Below, piece by piece: positions 46,901 to 56,440 of a DNA stretch of 64,000 nt. Below the pieces are notes generated by a model that saw only the letters and a list, made by a program, of their open reading frames with translations, ran no database searches and was not told where the DNA came from. The stretch comes from Perognathus longimembris pacificus (lineage: Eukaryota; Chordata; Mammalia; Rodentia; Heteromyidae). The position numbers and the translations under genes are program-made. The stretch covers positions 13,257,528 to 13,321,527 of the forward strand of contig NC_063184.1 of NCBI RefSeq assembly GCF_023159225.1, written 5' to 3'. The stretch's first letter is position 1. Every line of letters starts with the position of its first letter.

Positions 46901-48430
46901 TGGATATGGGTCTATTTAGAAGGTTTAAATCTTCATGGTTGAGTTTGGGGATATCAATTTTTTTAGGAAATCATCCATTTCTTCCAGGTTCTCGAATTTG
47001 TTGGCATAAAGGTTTGCAAAATAGTCACTTACTGTGTTCTGAATTTTGGTTGTTTCTGTGGTGATGTTACCTGTTTCATCTCTCATCTTGTTTATTTGGG
47101 TGTGCTGCCTTCGTTTTTTGGTCCAGTTTGCTAGGGGTCTGTCTATCTTGTTAATTTTTTCAAATAACCAACTCTTTGTTTTGTTGATTCTTTCGGTGTT
47201 TTTTTTTGTCTCTAGTTTATTTAATTCTGATTTGATTTTAATTATTTGCTTCCATCTATTGACTTGGGGTTTGGCTTGTTGTTCTCTTTCGAGGAGATTA
47301 AGGTGCTTCCTTAAGTTGTTCAGTTGCTGTTTCTCCAGTTTGTTGGTGAAGGCACTCAGAGATACACATTTTCTTCTGAGTACTGCCTTTGCTGTGTCCC
47401 AAAAGAGCTGGTACTTTGTGCACTCATCTTGGTTGAATTCCATAAACATTTGAATTTCTGTTCTAATTTCTTCAATGACCCTCTGATGGTTCAGCAGTGT
47501 GTTGTTTAGTCTCCATGGATTGTAGGATTTTCTGTGGTGGCTGTTTGAGTTGAGCTCTAATTTTATTCCATTGTGGTCTGAGAGAATGCAGGGAATGGTT
47601 TTGATACTTCTGAATTTGTACAGATTTTATTTGTGCCCTAAGATGTGATCTATTTTGGAGAAGGTTCCATGTGCTGCTGAAAAGAATGTATATTCTGGTG
47701 TTGGTTGATGGAATATGCTGTAGATGTCGGTTAAGTCTAGTTGGTCTATGCAGTTGTTTAATTCTGTGGTTTCTTTGTTCAGTTTTTGGTGTGTTGATCT
47801 GTCCAGAGGTGACAGTGGAGTGTTAAAGTCTCCAAATATCAATGTGTTTGGGTCTATTAGTGTTCTTAGAGTCAGTAGTGTTTGTTTGATGAAGTTGGGT
47901 GCTCCTGTATTTGGTGTGTAGATATTTAGGATGGTTATATCCTCCTGTAGGAGAGATCCCTTTATTAATATGTAGTAACCTTCTTTGTCTCTTCTTCCCA
48001 TTTTTAATTTGAAGTCAATTTTATCTGACACTAGGATTGCAACTCCAGCCTGCTTATGGGGGCCATTTGCTTGGTAGATTTTATTCCAGCCTTTCACTTT
48101 TAGAAGATGTTTGCTTTTGCTGGATAGATGTGTCTCTTGGAGGCAGCAGAAAGATGGATCTTGATTTTTGATCCAACTTATGAGCCTATGCCATTTGATT
48201 AGAAAATTAAGTCCATTAATGTTGAGAGTTAGGATTGAGAGATGATCGTTTGTTCTTTTCATTATAGCTATCTTGTTAAAAGCTGTGTCTTCCCAATTCT
48301 TGATCTAGTATTCTGGTTTCCTATTTAGGGTTCATTTCTCTGTCTGTCTTGTGATCTTGATTATTTTCCCTGTATAGTATGTCTTTGAGGATTTTCTATA
48401 AAACTGGTTTGGTGGAGATACATTGTTTCA
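43918..48430 (-). mobile_element. L1 retrotransposon, ORF2 plus 3' UTR, 5'-truncated
   Basis: A 4.5-kb antisense LINE-1 copy. The poly(A)-side end is at 43918, followed by the 3' UTR with its C-rich (sense G-rich) tract, the ORF2 remnant and about 165 bp of the segment between ORF1 and ORF2. ORF1 and the 5' UTR are missing, and a SINE abuts the break at 48431. ORF2 is split by frameshifts into at least seven open pieces, so the copy is dead. It is still only moderately decayed and is the richest L1 template in the window. Confidence 0.95.
44431..48262 (-). pseudogene. L1 ORF2 (endonuclease-reverse transcriptase), frameshifted
   Basis: ORF2p nicks target DNA and copies L1 RNA into it. The endonuclease part (47627-48262) keeps ILTLNINGLN, CCLQETHL, IYTPNTGAP, FGDFNTPL and SKIDHILGHK, so most catalytic positions are present. 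The reverse transcriptase part is broken over 45800-47450; the conserved FADD active-site motif survives at 46155-46166. The C-terminal part (44431-45525) has the Cys-rich motif CCRGCGQKGTLLHCWWEC at 44818-44871. Breaks fall near 45500, 45810, 46390, 46900 and 47600. The intact motifs show recent descent from an active family; no functional protein can be made. Confidence 0.93.
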
Positions 48431-48431
48431 G

Positions 48432-48672
48432 CTGGTGGTTCATGCCTAGCTATTTAGGAGACTCAAAAGTGAGGATTGCAGTTGGAAGCTAGCCTGGGCA
48501 GGAAAGTCAGTGAGATTCTTGTCTCCAATTGACTACCAACAACAACAACAACAACAAAACCCCAAAACAAAAAAACGAAACAGCTTAAAGTGGAGCTGTG
48601 GTAGAGTGCTAGCCTTAAGCACAAAAGTTCAGGGACAGTGGCCAGGCCAGGACTGGCACCAAAAACCCAGAG
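48432..48672 (+). mobile_element. B1-Geo dimeric SINE
   Basis: GCTGGTGGTTCATGCCTAGC, AAGCTAGCCTGGGCAGGAAAG and GGAGCTGTGGTAGAGTGC. An (AAC)n run at 48538-48556 sits at the arm junction. It caps the 5' break of the large L1. Confidence 0.88.
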
Positions 48673-50020
48673 CCCTGATAAAATGTTAATTGTGACTATA
48701 CCTGCCTTATTATTTAGAGCTAGACATGGGCTGTTAAGGTCTTGGGAAGAACTGGGTGTCAAACTGATTACAGTCTCCAAAATAATTAAAAGTGTATAAA
48801 AAATGTAGTCTATAATCAGTTGTGCCCAATATTAATGGATTTAACCCTATATTATGATGGGTATTTGAGTTCATAATTCCCAGTTGGTTTACTTTTTGCA
48901 GCTTCTAAAGTAGCAGCCTTTTTATTTATTTTATGTTTTTTAGAGAAATTAGTATTTGATTTGCTTTTTCTTAAGTAATTTGGGAAATTCTTTGCTGAGG
49001 ATTATGATGCCTTGTAGAAATGTTGTTGACACACCAATTAGGTGGTTTTGCTAAAGCTAAATGACCCCTGTCAGTTGTTAGGTCAACTGTTATATTTTTA
49101 ACCCCTCTGCAGGTGAGCTTTTCCTGGCCATTATGTTTAAGGACCCTTGCCGGCTCTCATAAACATGGGTTCAGATACTGCAGTCATGTTTACTAGTGAA
49201 AACTTTGGATGTTGGCTAGGCTCCCCTGGGGCTGCAAAGATCAGAGACCCACTCACGTGGGTCTATAAGAAACAGTGGTGTAGAGACTGTGGCTAATTCC
49301 TCCCTTTAGGTGGCTGTCCATGTGTCCTGTTGGATGTGTAACAACATCCTTGGCTTTGACCTACTAGGAGCCAGTTGCACCCCTACTTCTGTAACCAAAC
49401 ATGTTTCCAGATGCTTTCAAATAATGTCCCAAATGAGAACTGTTGTTTGAAGCATACCCTGCAAGTAAGATGATGGGGATCAGTGTGGGCTAGTTTAGGG
49501 AGTAAAGGAAGTGGAGGGTGGTTAGGACAATCAGGATCTGGGTCTCCCTTTAGCTGGAGGCATTCACTGTGGTCTTCCTGGGGTGGGAATTCTCTGCTTC
49601 TACTGTGGTGACAGTAGAAGACAAATTCTCTTCCCTCCACCTTGTGATTGCTTCTGCTGCCATATGACAGGGTTGGGCTCAAGATCCACCTGTTAGTGTT
49701 CCTACACAGTACATGTGCATGATCATGAACACACTGGAGTCACAAGGGTGCACACTCCCCATGTCTTTCTGTAGAGAAGTCCACTGTTGCATAGTGGGCC
49801 GGGTGGACTTTGTCAGCGCACACGGAGGTATATCATGTGTACTCATGGAGGCACAGTATCTTGCTGTGGAAGTGAACCCTGGGTTAATGAGAAGGAAGGT
49901 CCCGCTGGATAGTTCACAGATGCTGCTGTGTCGGATTTACTGTTTGCTGAGGAGAGCCCCTCAGTTCCTGCTTCTATTCCACACAGCCTCAAGTTATCTA
50001 TTGGGTATTTAAAAATAAAT
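48673..50020. other. Intron 2 sequence without recognised features
   Basis: Unique-looking DNA; no credible gene. Confidence 0.3.
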
Positions 50021-50021
50021 A

Positions 50022-50023
50022 TG

Positions 50024-50068
<45 letters not shown>

Positions 50069-50077
50069 GAGAGAGAG
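50022..50077. repeat. (TG)n-(GA)n microsatellite
   Basis: About 19 TG units followed by GAAAGAGAGAGAGAG. Confidence 0.95.
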
Positions 50078-50762
50078 TATATACATATGTACACTAGTAC
50101 TTGAGCTCAGGGCATCTTTCTTTTTTTCTGTTTATTGTCAAGGTGGTGTACAGAGGGGTTATATTTACATACCTAAGGTAATAAGTACATTTCTTGTCAA
50201 ACTTGCTACCTCCCCCCTCATTTTTCTCCCAGCGTCCCTCCTCCCATATTCCCCCCGCCCCAATTTTACAGTTAGTTTACAACATATCTTGTAGTTATTA
50301 CTGTTGCATTGGTTCACCTTTTACCATTTGTCCCAACATTTTGATGTTCCTCTACCCTTCCCCAATTCAGACAAATATATATACAATACCCAGGGTATCA
50401 AAATCAAAAATAGTGACAACAGGGGCTAAACCATAGGGAAGATAATCAAAAGGAAAAAGGAATGATTTCATATAGCACGTTAAAAATAACAACAATGATA
50501 AACCACTTGTTTCCGTATCTTAGAGTTCCTTTCACTTCGCATCATCTTATGTGATCATAGGTACATAACTACTGAGATATTGTGATCCTCTGTTAGGAGC
50601 ATCCTAGACATATAGTAATTATTACCAATGAGGGAAACCATACAGTCTGTTTCTTTGCGTCTGGCTCACATCACTTAGTATGATTTTTTCCAATTCCTTA
50701 CGAATGCGGCAATGTAATACTTTCTGGTAAAAGCATAGAATTCCATTGTGTATATACCACAA

Positions 50763-50955
50763 CTTCCCTTTTTTTTTGGCCATCCCTGGAGCTTGCCTCA
50801 GGGCCTGAGCACTGTCCCTGGCTTCTTTTTGCTCAAGGCTAGCACTCTGCCACTTGAGCCATAGCCATTTTCTATATATGTGGTGCTGGGGAATCGAACC
50901 TAGGGCTTCATGTATATGAGTCACGCACTCTTGCCACTAGGCCATATTCCCTGGC
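50763..50955 (-). mobile_element. IDL-Geo SINE nested in L1
   Basis: TTTTTTTTGGCCATCCCTGG through GCCACTAGGCCATATTCCC. ACCACAAC occurs on both sides (50756 and 50959). Confidence 0.88.
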
Positions 50956-50965
50956 CCACCACAAC

Positions 50966-51848
50966 GTCTTCTTTTTTTTTTTTAATTTTAAAACTTGACT
51001 TTATTATACAGATTTAAATATTTTCTTTTTTTAAAAATTTATTTGTTTATTAATTGAACACAAATTTTTTGACAAGGTGTTGTGCAAAAAGGGTACAGTT
51101 ACATAGTAGGGCAGTGCATACATTTCTTGTGATATCTTACACCCTGTTTTTCTATCTCTTCTCTAGGTCAGGTAGACATATATACAATATACAATGTATC
51201 GCGAACATATACAGTAGCCACGTGGCCACACCCAAGAAAGTATGTAATGTCGATATTAGACCATATGTCGACAGTAGTCTTATATGAACATACATACCTA
51301 GCTTTTGAGCTATTGTATTCCCCTGAGAGGTCGATTTTTGACCTTTATATGTTGAGTAATTGTTTGGTTTTAGTTACATACTGTTGGGTCGCTGCCCCAA
51401 TCCTGTGGGGAATACTATTTGACAAGCAGTTTTTGGTTTCCCAGACTTGGTCTCTACTGTCTTTCTGTCTCCCTTTGTTAACAGTCATATATCAGGGAGA
51501 TCATGCCCCTTTGTTTTCTGTGTTCTAGGCTTGTCTCGCTCAACATTATTTGTTCGAGTTCTGACCATTTCCCTGCGAATAACAATATTTCACCATTCCT
51601 AATCGCTATGTAGTATTCCATTGTGTATAAGTACCATATTTTTTGGATCCATTCGTCTGTGGAGGGGCATCTGGGTTGTTTCCATATTTTGGCTATTGTG
51701 AATTGTGCCGTGATAAACATGGAGGTACAAATGTCTTTTTGATATCTTGGGTTTTGCTGTTTAGGATAGATGCCTAGGAGTGGTATGGCTGGGTCATAGG
51801 GTAGGTCTATATTGAGCTTTTTGAGAAACCTCCATACTGTTCTCCAAA
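50966..51848 (-). mobile_element. Second L1 3' portion nested in the first
   Basis: A different L1 subfamily: ACAAGGTGTTGTGCAAAAAGG, AGTAGCCACGTGGCCACACC, then an ORF2 C-terminus encoding FLKKLNIDLPYDPAIPLLGI and TDEWIQKIWYLYTMEYYIAI. It starts with a T run and is flanked by CCACCACAAC(G/T)TCTT (from about 50957 and 51851), a target-site duplication. Confidence 0.85.
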
Positions 51849-51930
51849 CCACCACAACTTCTTGATCCATTCATCTACCAAGGGACATCTTGGTTGGTTC
51901 CATAGTTTAGCTATGGTAAATAATGCCACT

Positions 51931-52085
51931 ATACTGTTGTTGGGAGTGTAAACTTGTTCAGCCACTCTGAAAAGCAGTATGGAGGTTCCTCAAAAGGCTA
52001 AACATAGAGCTCCCCTATGGCCCAGCAACCCCACTTTAGGACATTTACCAAAGGATCACAAATAAGCCCATACTAAAGCTACCAG
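51931..52085 (+). mobile_element. Inverted 5' segment of the outer L1
   Basis: GTTGGGAGTGTAAACTTGTTC, AGTATGGAGGTTCCTCAAAAG and GGCCCAGCAACCCCACTTT are sense L1 ORF2 codons. They belong directly upstream of the antisense piece ending at 51930, so this is a 5' inversion. Confidence 0.85.
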
Positions 52086-52089
52086 CCTC

Positions 52090-52268
52090 ATTCTTTTGTG
52101 TAGCTTTCTTGCTCAAGGCTGGTGCTTTGAGCAAGACCTCTACTTCTGACTTTTTGCTAGTCAATTAGAAATAAGAGTCTTACGGATAAGTCTGCTTGGA
52201 CTAGCTTTAAGATTCTCAAATTTCAGCCTCCTGAGTAGGATACAGGCATGACTGATGAGCATCTGGTT
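52090..52268 (-). mobile_element. B1-Geo SINE, diverged
   Basis: TTGCTCAAGGCTGGTGCTTTG, TCAATTAGAAATAAGAGTC and TCAGCCTCCTGAGTAGG. Confidence 0.8.
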
Positions 52269-52309
52269 GATACTTATCTAAGTGTTCAACAACCACTCTT
52301 GAAAAAGCC

Positions 52310-52358
52310 CTGCCAGGTGACAGTGGCTCATGCCTGTAATCCTAGCACCTTGTCAGGA
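52310..52358 (+). mobile_element. B1 SINE 5' fragment
   Basis: GCCAGGTGACAGTGGCTCATG and CCTGTAATCCTAGCACC; 3' part lost. Confidence 0.6.
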
Positions 52359-52374
52359 TTGATTGCAATCATGA

Positions 52375-53023
52375 TCATTTCAGGAGATTTCCAACTCTGG
52401 GCTTCATAGGACTTGGAAATTTAGTTAAAACTGCCTCCCCCACCCCAAATCTTAAGTCCTTTTGACTCTGTGATGATACTGTGCTAGAACATGAGACTGG
52501 AGGGCAGAACTCAGTGGCCCCTTCATCTTCTGCTTTTATTGCTCTCAATCTGTTTATGAGGGCCTTTAGAAGTGTCTTCTTAGCCACAATGCTTGCATTG
52601 AAGCATCTTTCCTGAATAGCCACACTTTTAACTATGGTCCTCTGGAGAATGCTCCTTTTTCGTGTTAGCAAATGGTACAAGGAAGAAGGTCTTCAAGGTT
52701 CAATAAATTATAGGCATATGGAATCAAACAGATGTAAGCATGTTTACTTAGTGGAAAATTTGTGAATGGTGAGTCACAATTCATAACAGCAGTGTACCAT
52801 TTAGCAAACCCAAGAGGTTTAGAAAATTAAAATGTATTCCTTTGGAGCAGAATATATGTATATACACATTCATCAGAATAATATTTTTCTCTTAACTAAA
52901 ATATGGTTAAGAGCAAGTAATTCTAAGGACTGATGTTTTCTACCAGGGAAATAGGGAGGGGACATAATTTACAAGTTTGCAGAAATTTAGTTGACATTGT
53001 CCAGGGTTAGTAAAGTGAATCTA
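52375..53023. other. Intron 2 sequence with an unrecognised open frame
   Basis: A 101-codon minus-strand frame (52375-52680) reads like ordinary protein composition, but I recognise no family and see no splice or promoter context. It could be a retropseudogene fragment. Confidence 0.25.
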
Positions 53024-53232
53024 ACATGAAGCGTGCTTGCCTAGCATGCATGAAGCCCTGGGTTCAATTCCTCAGCACCACATATACAGAAAACGGCCAG
53101 AAGTGGCGCTGTGGCTCAAGTGGCAGAGTGCTAGCCTTGAGCAAAAAGAAGCCAGGGATAGTGCTCAGGCCATGAGTCCCAAGCCCCAGCCCCTGGCAAA
53201 ACAAAAACAAAAACCCATAAAAAAAAAAAAAC
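53024..53232 (+). mobile_element. IDL-Geo SINE, 5'-truncated
   Basis: Begins inside the left arm (GCGTGCTTGCCTAGCATGCA), keeps GGTTCAATTCC and the full Geo arm, and ends in an A-rich tail. Confidence 0.9.
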
Positions 53233-53443
53233 CCTCAAAATGAGAAACAGAGGTTGGACAAAATATTTTTTTTGTCTAGCCCTTGCCTCATGAGACTGTT
53301 CCAGGCTTCATTCAAGGACTGGCATCTACTACCAAGGGACCCTGCTGTTTGCCTTCTCCAGGAGGGGCCACATTTCTGCCTTTTACCCCTAATGTCGACA
53401 CCCCTTGTCAGCAGGAAGCAGCCAGAGAGTCGTCGTCCTTTTT

Positions 53444-53548
53444 TTTTTTTTTTTAATTCAAATTTTTATTATCAAACTGATGTATAGAGAGGTTACAGTT
53501 TCATACGTTAGGCACTGGATACATTTCTTGTACGGTTTGTTACCTTGT
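53444..53548 (-). mobile_element. 105-bp L1 3' end insertion
   Basis: T run, then TTTTTATTATCAAACTGATG and GAGAGGTTACAGTTTCATAC up to GGTTTGTTACC. The repeat TCGTCGTCCTTTTT flanks it (53430-53443 and 53549-53562). Confidence 0.92.
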
Positions 53549-53855
53549 TCGTCGTCCTTTTTCCTAACTATTAAAAGGCTGGAATGTTAGGTCCCTCCTG
53601 GAGGGCTTCAAGCAGATGCCCCCACCTCATTAAGTCTCTACCCAGTTACTGGGTAACCAGCAGACCTGGAGGCAGTTACCTCCCTCTTCCCTGAGGTCAC
53701 ATCCTAATACACCTGGCCAAATCCCCTGCCCCTGCCTTAGATAAGGCAGGGCTGGGTGAGGGTCACCCCTTCTCTCCCTTCTCTCCTTTCTCTCTGGCCA
53801 TGATCATCTCCACCACAGGCCAGCAGTTCAGTAATAAACTTTTCTCTCCTGCCTG

Positions 53856-53882
53856 AAAAAAAAAAAAAAAAAAAAAAAAAAG
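53856..53882 (+). repeat. Poly(A) tract
   Basis: 27 consecutive A, tail of the retroposed transcript. Confidence 0.95.
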
Positions 53883-53884
53883 GG

Positions 53885-54000
53885 AACAGAGCTGAAGGGA
53901 ACAGAGCTGTGGCTCAAGTGATTAAGCATTAGTCTCAAACTGGAAAAGCTTAGGACCGTGCCTGGGCTGAATTCAAGCACAGGCTCCCCCACCCCACCCC
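53885..54000 (+). mobile_element. Geo-arm SINE fragment
   Basis: GAGCTGTGGCTCAAGTGATTA and GGGCTGAATTCAAGCACAGG. AGGGAACAGAGCTG is duplicated at its start. Confidence 0.7.
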
Positions 54001-54116
54001 AATGCTTCTAATTATGAAGGTATATATATATATATATTTTTCCTTTATTGAGATTTAGAACCTACATAAATTACATAGTATACATTTTAACCTTCCCAAT
54101 GATAAACATCATCATT

Positions 54117-54740
54117 CTAGGGGGGAGGGGGAGGGGGAGGGGGAGGGGGAAATGATGGAGGTAACAAACAGTACAAGGGGGGAGGGGGAGGAGGAGGGGG
54201 GAATGATGGAGGACAGACAGTACAAGGGGGAGGTGTAGGGGGAGGAGGGAATGATGGAGGTAACAAACAGTACAGGGGGGAGGGGGAGGAGGGAGGGGGA
54301 GGAGGAGGGGGAATGATGGAGGTAACAAACAGTACAAGGGGGAGGGGGAGGGGGAGGGGGAGGAGAAGGGGGAATGATGATATGTTTGTTTGTTTTTTGC
54401 CAGTCCTGGGCCTTGGACTCAGGGCCTGAGCACTATCCCTGGCTTCTTTTTGCTCAAGGCAAACTGCCACTTGAGTCACAGCTCCACTTCTGGCCATTTT
54501 CTGTATATGTGGTGCTGTGGAATCGAACCCAGGGCTTCAAGTATACGAGGCAAGCGCTCTTGCCACTAGGGCATATCCACAGCCCCAAGGGAATGATGGA
54601 GGTAAACAGTACAAGGGGGAGGGGGAGGAGGGGAGGAAGGAGGGGGAGGAGGAGGGGGAATGATGGAGGTAACAAACAGTACAAGGGGGGAGGGAGAGGG
54701 GGAGGGAGGAGGGGGGGAATGATGGAGGTAACAGTACAAG
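54117..54740 (+). repeat. G-rich minisatellite derived from L1 3' UTR
   Basis: Eight units (starts near 54151, 54202, 54250, 54312, 54373, 54592, 54659, 54719) share AATGATGGAGGTAAC plus AAACAGTACAAG, joined by 15-45 bp of GGGGGAGGGGGAGG. Spacing is 48-67 bp outside the SINE. The last unit runs into a normal L1 3' end, which shows its source. One unit is split by a reverse SINE. Confidence 0.9.
54386..54586 (-). mobile_element. IDL-Geo SINE inside the minisatellite
   Basis: TTTGCCAGTCCTGGGCCTTGG to GCATATCCACAGCCCC. GGGAATGATG occurs on both sides, a possible target duplication, although the array itself repeats that phrase. Confidence 0.9.
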
Positions 54741-54815
54741 AAATGTACCCAAGGCCTAACATATGAAACTGTAACCTCTCTGTATATCACTATGACAATA
54801 AATAAGGGGGAAAAA
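54720..54815 (+). mobile_element. L1 3' terminus, sense
   Basis: GTACAAGAAATGTACCCAAGG, CCTAACATATGAAACTGTAAC and TGACAATAAATAAGGGGG, the source end of the minisatellite. Confidence 0.88.
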
Positions 54816-54822
54816 AAAAGCA

Positions 54823-55810
54823 ACAATAACAGATGCTGGGGGTGGGGGGGGGGAGGATATGGCCAAAAGGGAATTCTATAGTTAGTGGGAATGTAAATTT
54901 GTTCAACTATTCTGGAAAGCAGTATAAAGGTTCCTCAAGACACTAAAAAAAAAAAAAAAGACACTAAACCTAGAAATTTCCTATGACCCAGCAATTCCCC
55001 TCCTGGGCATTTATCCAGTTAACCACAAAGCATACTAAAACTACCAGCACCGCATGTTCATTGCAGCGTTGTTTAGCATAACCAAGATACAGAATCAACC
55101 CAGATGCCCCTCAAGTAAATTAATGGATCAAGAAAATGTGGCATATATACAAAATGGAATTCTATGCTGTCATCAGAAAGAATGATACTGCTCCAATCAT
55201 AGGGAAATGGAAATACTTAGAAAAAATTAGAAAAAATACACTAAGTGAAGAGAGCCAGACCCAAAGAAACATAAATTCTGTGTTCTCCCTTATTGGTAAT
55301 AATTAGTATATGTCTAGGATAGTCCTAGCAGATGATCACAATAGCTCAATAGCTATATACATATGATTACATAAGATGATGCTAAGAGAAATGGTCTCCA
55401 AAATATGGAAATAAGTGGTTTATCATTATGTTGTTAGTTTCACCCTACTGTGTGATTTTTTTTTTCTTTTTTCTTCTGTTCATCTTCCCTATGACTTAGC
55501 CCCTGTTGTCACTGCTGATTCTGGTACCATGGTTATTTTATATATGCCTGTCTGAATTAGGGAAGGGAAGGGGAACATCAAAATGGTGAGACAAGGGGTA
55601 AAAAGCAAACCAATGCAACAGCAATACTTACAAGACAATATGTTGGAAATTAACTGTACAGCTTGGGGTGGGGTAATTGGGAAGGAGGGAAGGTGGGAGA
55701 AAAATGAGGGAAGGGTAACAAGTTGGAAAAGAAATGTAGTCACTATCTAATGTATGTAACTATAACCCATATGTACTTCACCTTGACAATAATAAAAAAA
55801 GAAAAAAAAT
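54823..55810 (+). mobile_element. L1 ORF2 3' part and 3' UTR, sense
   Basis: CAACAATAACAGATGCTGGGG through GGGCATTTATCCAGTTAACC and AATGGAATTCTATGCTGTCA to a terminal GACAATAATAAAAAAAG. An A run at 54946-54958 interrupts it. Confidence 0.9.
54939..54966 (+). repeat. Poly(A) run flanked by AGACACTA repeats
   Basis: AGACACTA (54939-54946), about 12 A, then AGACACTA again (54959-54966) inside the L1. Confidence 0.8.
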
Positions 55811-55811
55811 T

Positions 55812-56440
55812 ACAGTAAGCAAAGTGAGCCAGACCAAAAGAAACAGATGTTGCATAGCTTCCTTCATTTATAGTCATTAGAATGGGCCTAGGAATCTATA
55901 AGGAAACACAATGGATGGTAAAAGACAAATAATACCACTTAGACATGATAAATTATACAGGACTCTAGACATTCAAACAGTGAGATCAAAGAAGGATATT
56001 CTTAGGAGAGGATCACAAAAGCTCAATAGGTATGTGCATATGATAATATGAAAGGATGTTTATTGAAATGAACTTCAAGAAATGGAAACAAGAGTTTTTT
56101 TATTTGACTTTTTATGATTTTCCCCTTTTGTTGCTGTTTGTGATTTCTGTGCTTTTTGCCTTGCATGTAAGTTTATCTGTTTTGGGGAGAGTAAAGGGAA
56201 GTACAGAAATGGTGGAACAAAATGTGAACAAATGTAGCAGGGATACTCATTAGATACTGTGTTGAAAATTAATCTGTATAACTTGGGGGTGGTTTGAGGT
56301 GGGGGGAGAGAATTAGGGAGTAAATGAAGGAAGAGGTGACATTGTTCAAAAAGAAATGTACTCAGTACATGACCTATATAACTATAACCCCTTTGTTATA
56401 ATCACCTTAACAATAAAAGTAAATTAAAATAATAAAAATA
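55812..56440 (+). mobile_element. Second L1 3' end, sense, directly downstream
   Basis: AAGTGAGCCAGACCAAAAGAA, AGGATCACAAAAGCTCAATAG, ATACTGTGTTGAAAATTAATC and an end AACAATAAAAGTAAATTAAA. Its 3' UTR variant matches the copy at 2715 rather than its neighbour. Confidence 0.85.

Larger units (their letters stand above)
50116..51930 (-). mobile_element. L1 3' portion, antisense, split by nested insertions
   Basis: TGTTTATTGTCAAGGTGGTG, the C-rich tract and GTCTGGCTCACATCACTTAG run to about 50762. The same L1 resumes at about 51860 with CTTGATCCATTCATCTACC and TTTAGCTATGGTAAATAATG. Between them sit a SINE and another L1. Confidence 0.88.
53270..53882 (+). mobile_element. LTR-like retroposed transcript ending in poly(A)
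   Basis: The 3' end is CAGTAATAAACTTTTCTCTC, then CTGCCTG and a run of 27 A. The AATAAA (53833-53838) sits 18 bp before the A run, so this looks like a polyadenylated RNA copied back into DNA. The CT-rich TCTCCCTTCTCTCC followed by a GGCCATGATCATC phrase resembles the R region of a rodent endogenous LTR. The 5' limit is unknown and no coding region is seen. Confidence 0.45.

Noticed and set aside
52375..52680. Possible small gene on the minus strand
   Set aside because: Ordinary-looking composition, but no recognised family, splice signals or promoter; kept only as an unexplained frame.
54117..54497. Pro-rich frames on the minus strand (CTVCYLHHS repeats)
   Set aside because: Translation of the L1-derived minisatellite, not a repeat protein gene.
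54151..54740. CRISPR-like array
   Set aside because: Repeats and 'spacers' are both L1 3' UTR material, spacers are G-rich and related, and the genome is mammalian.
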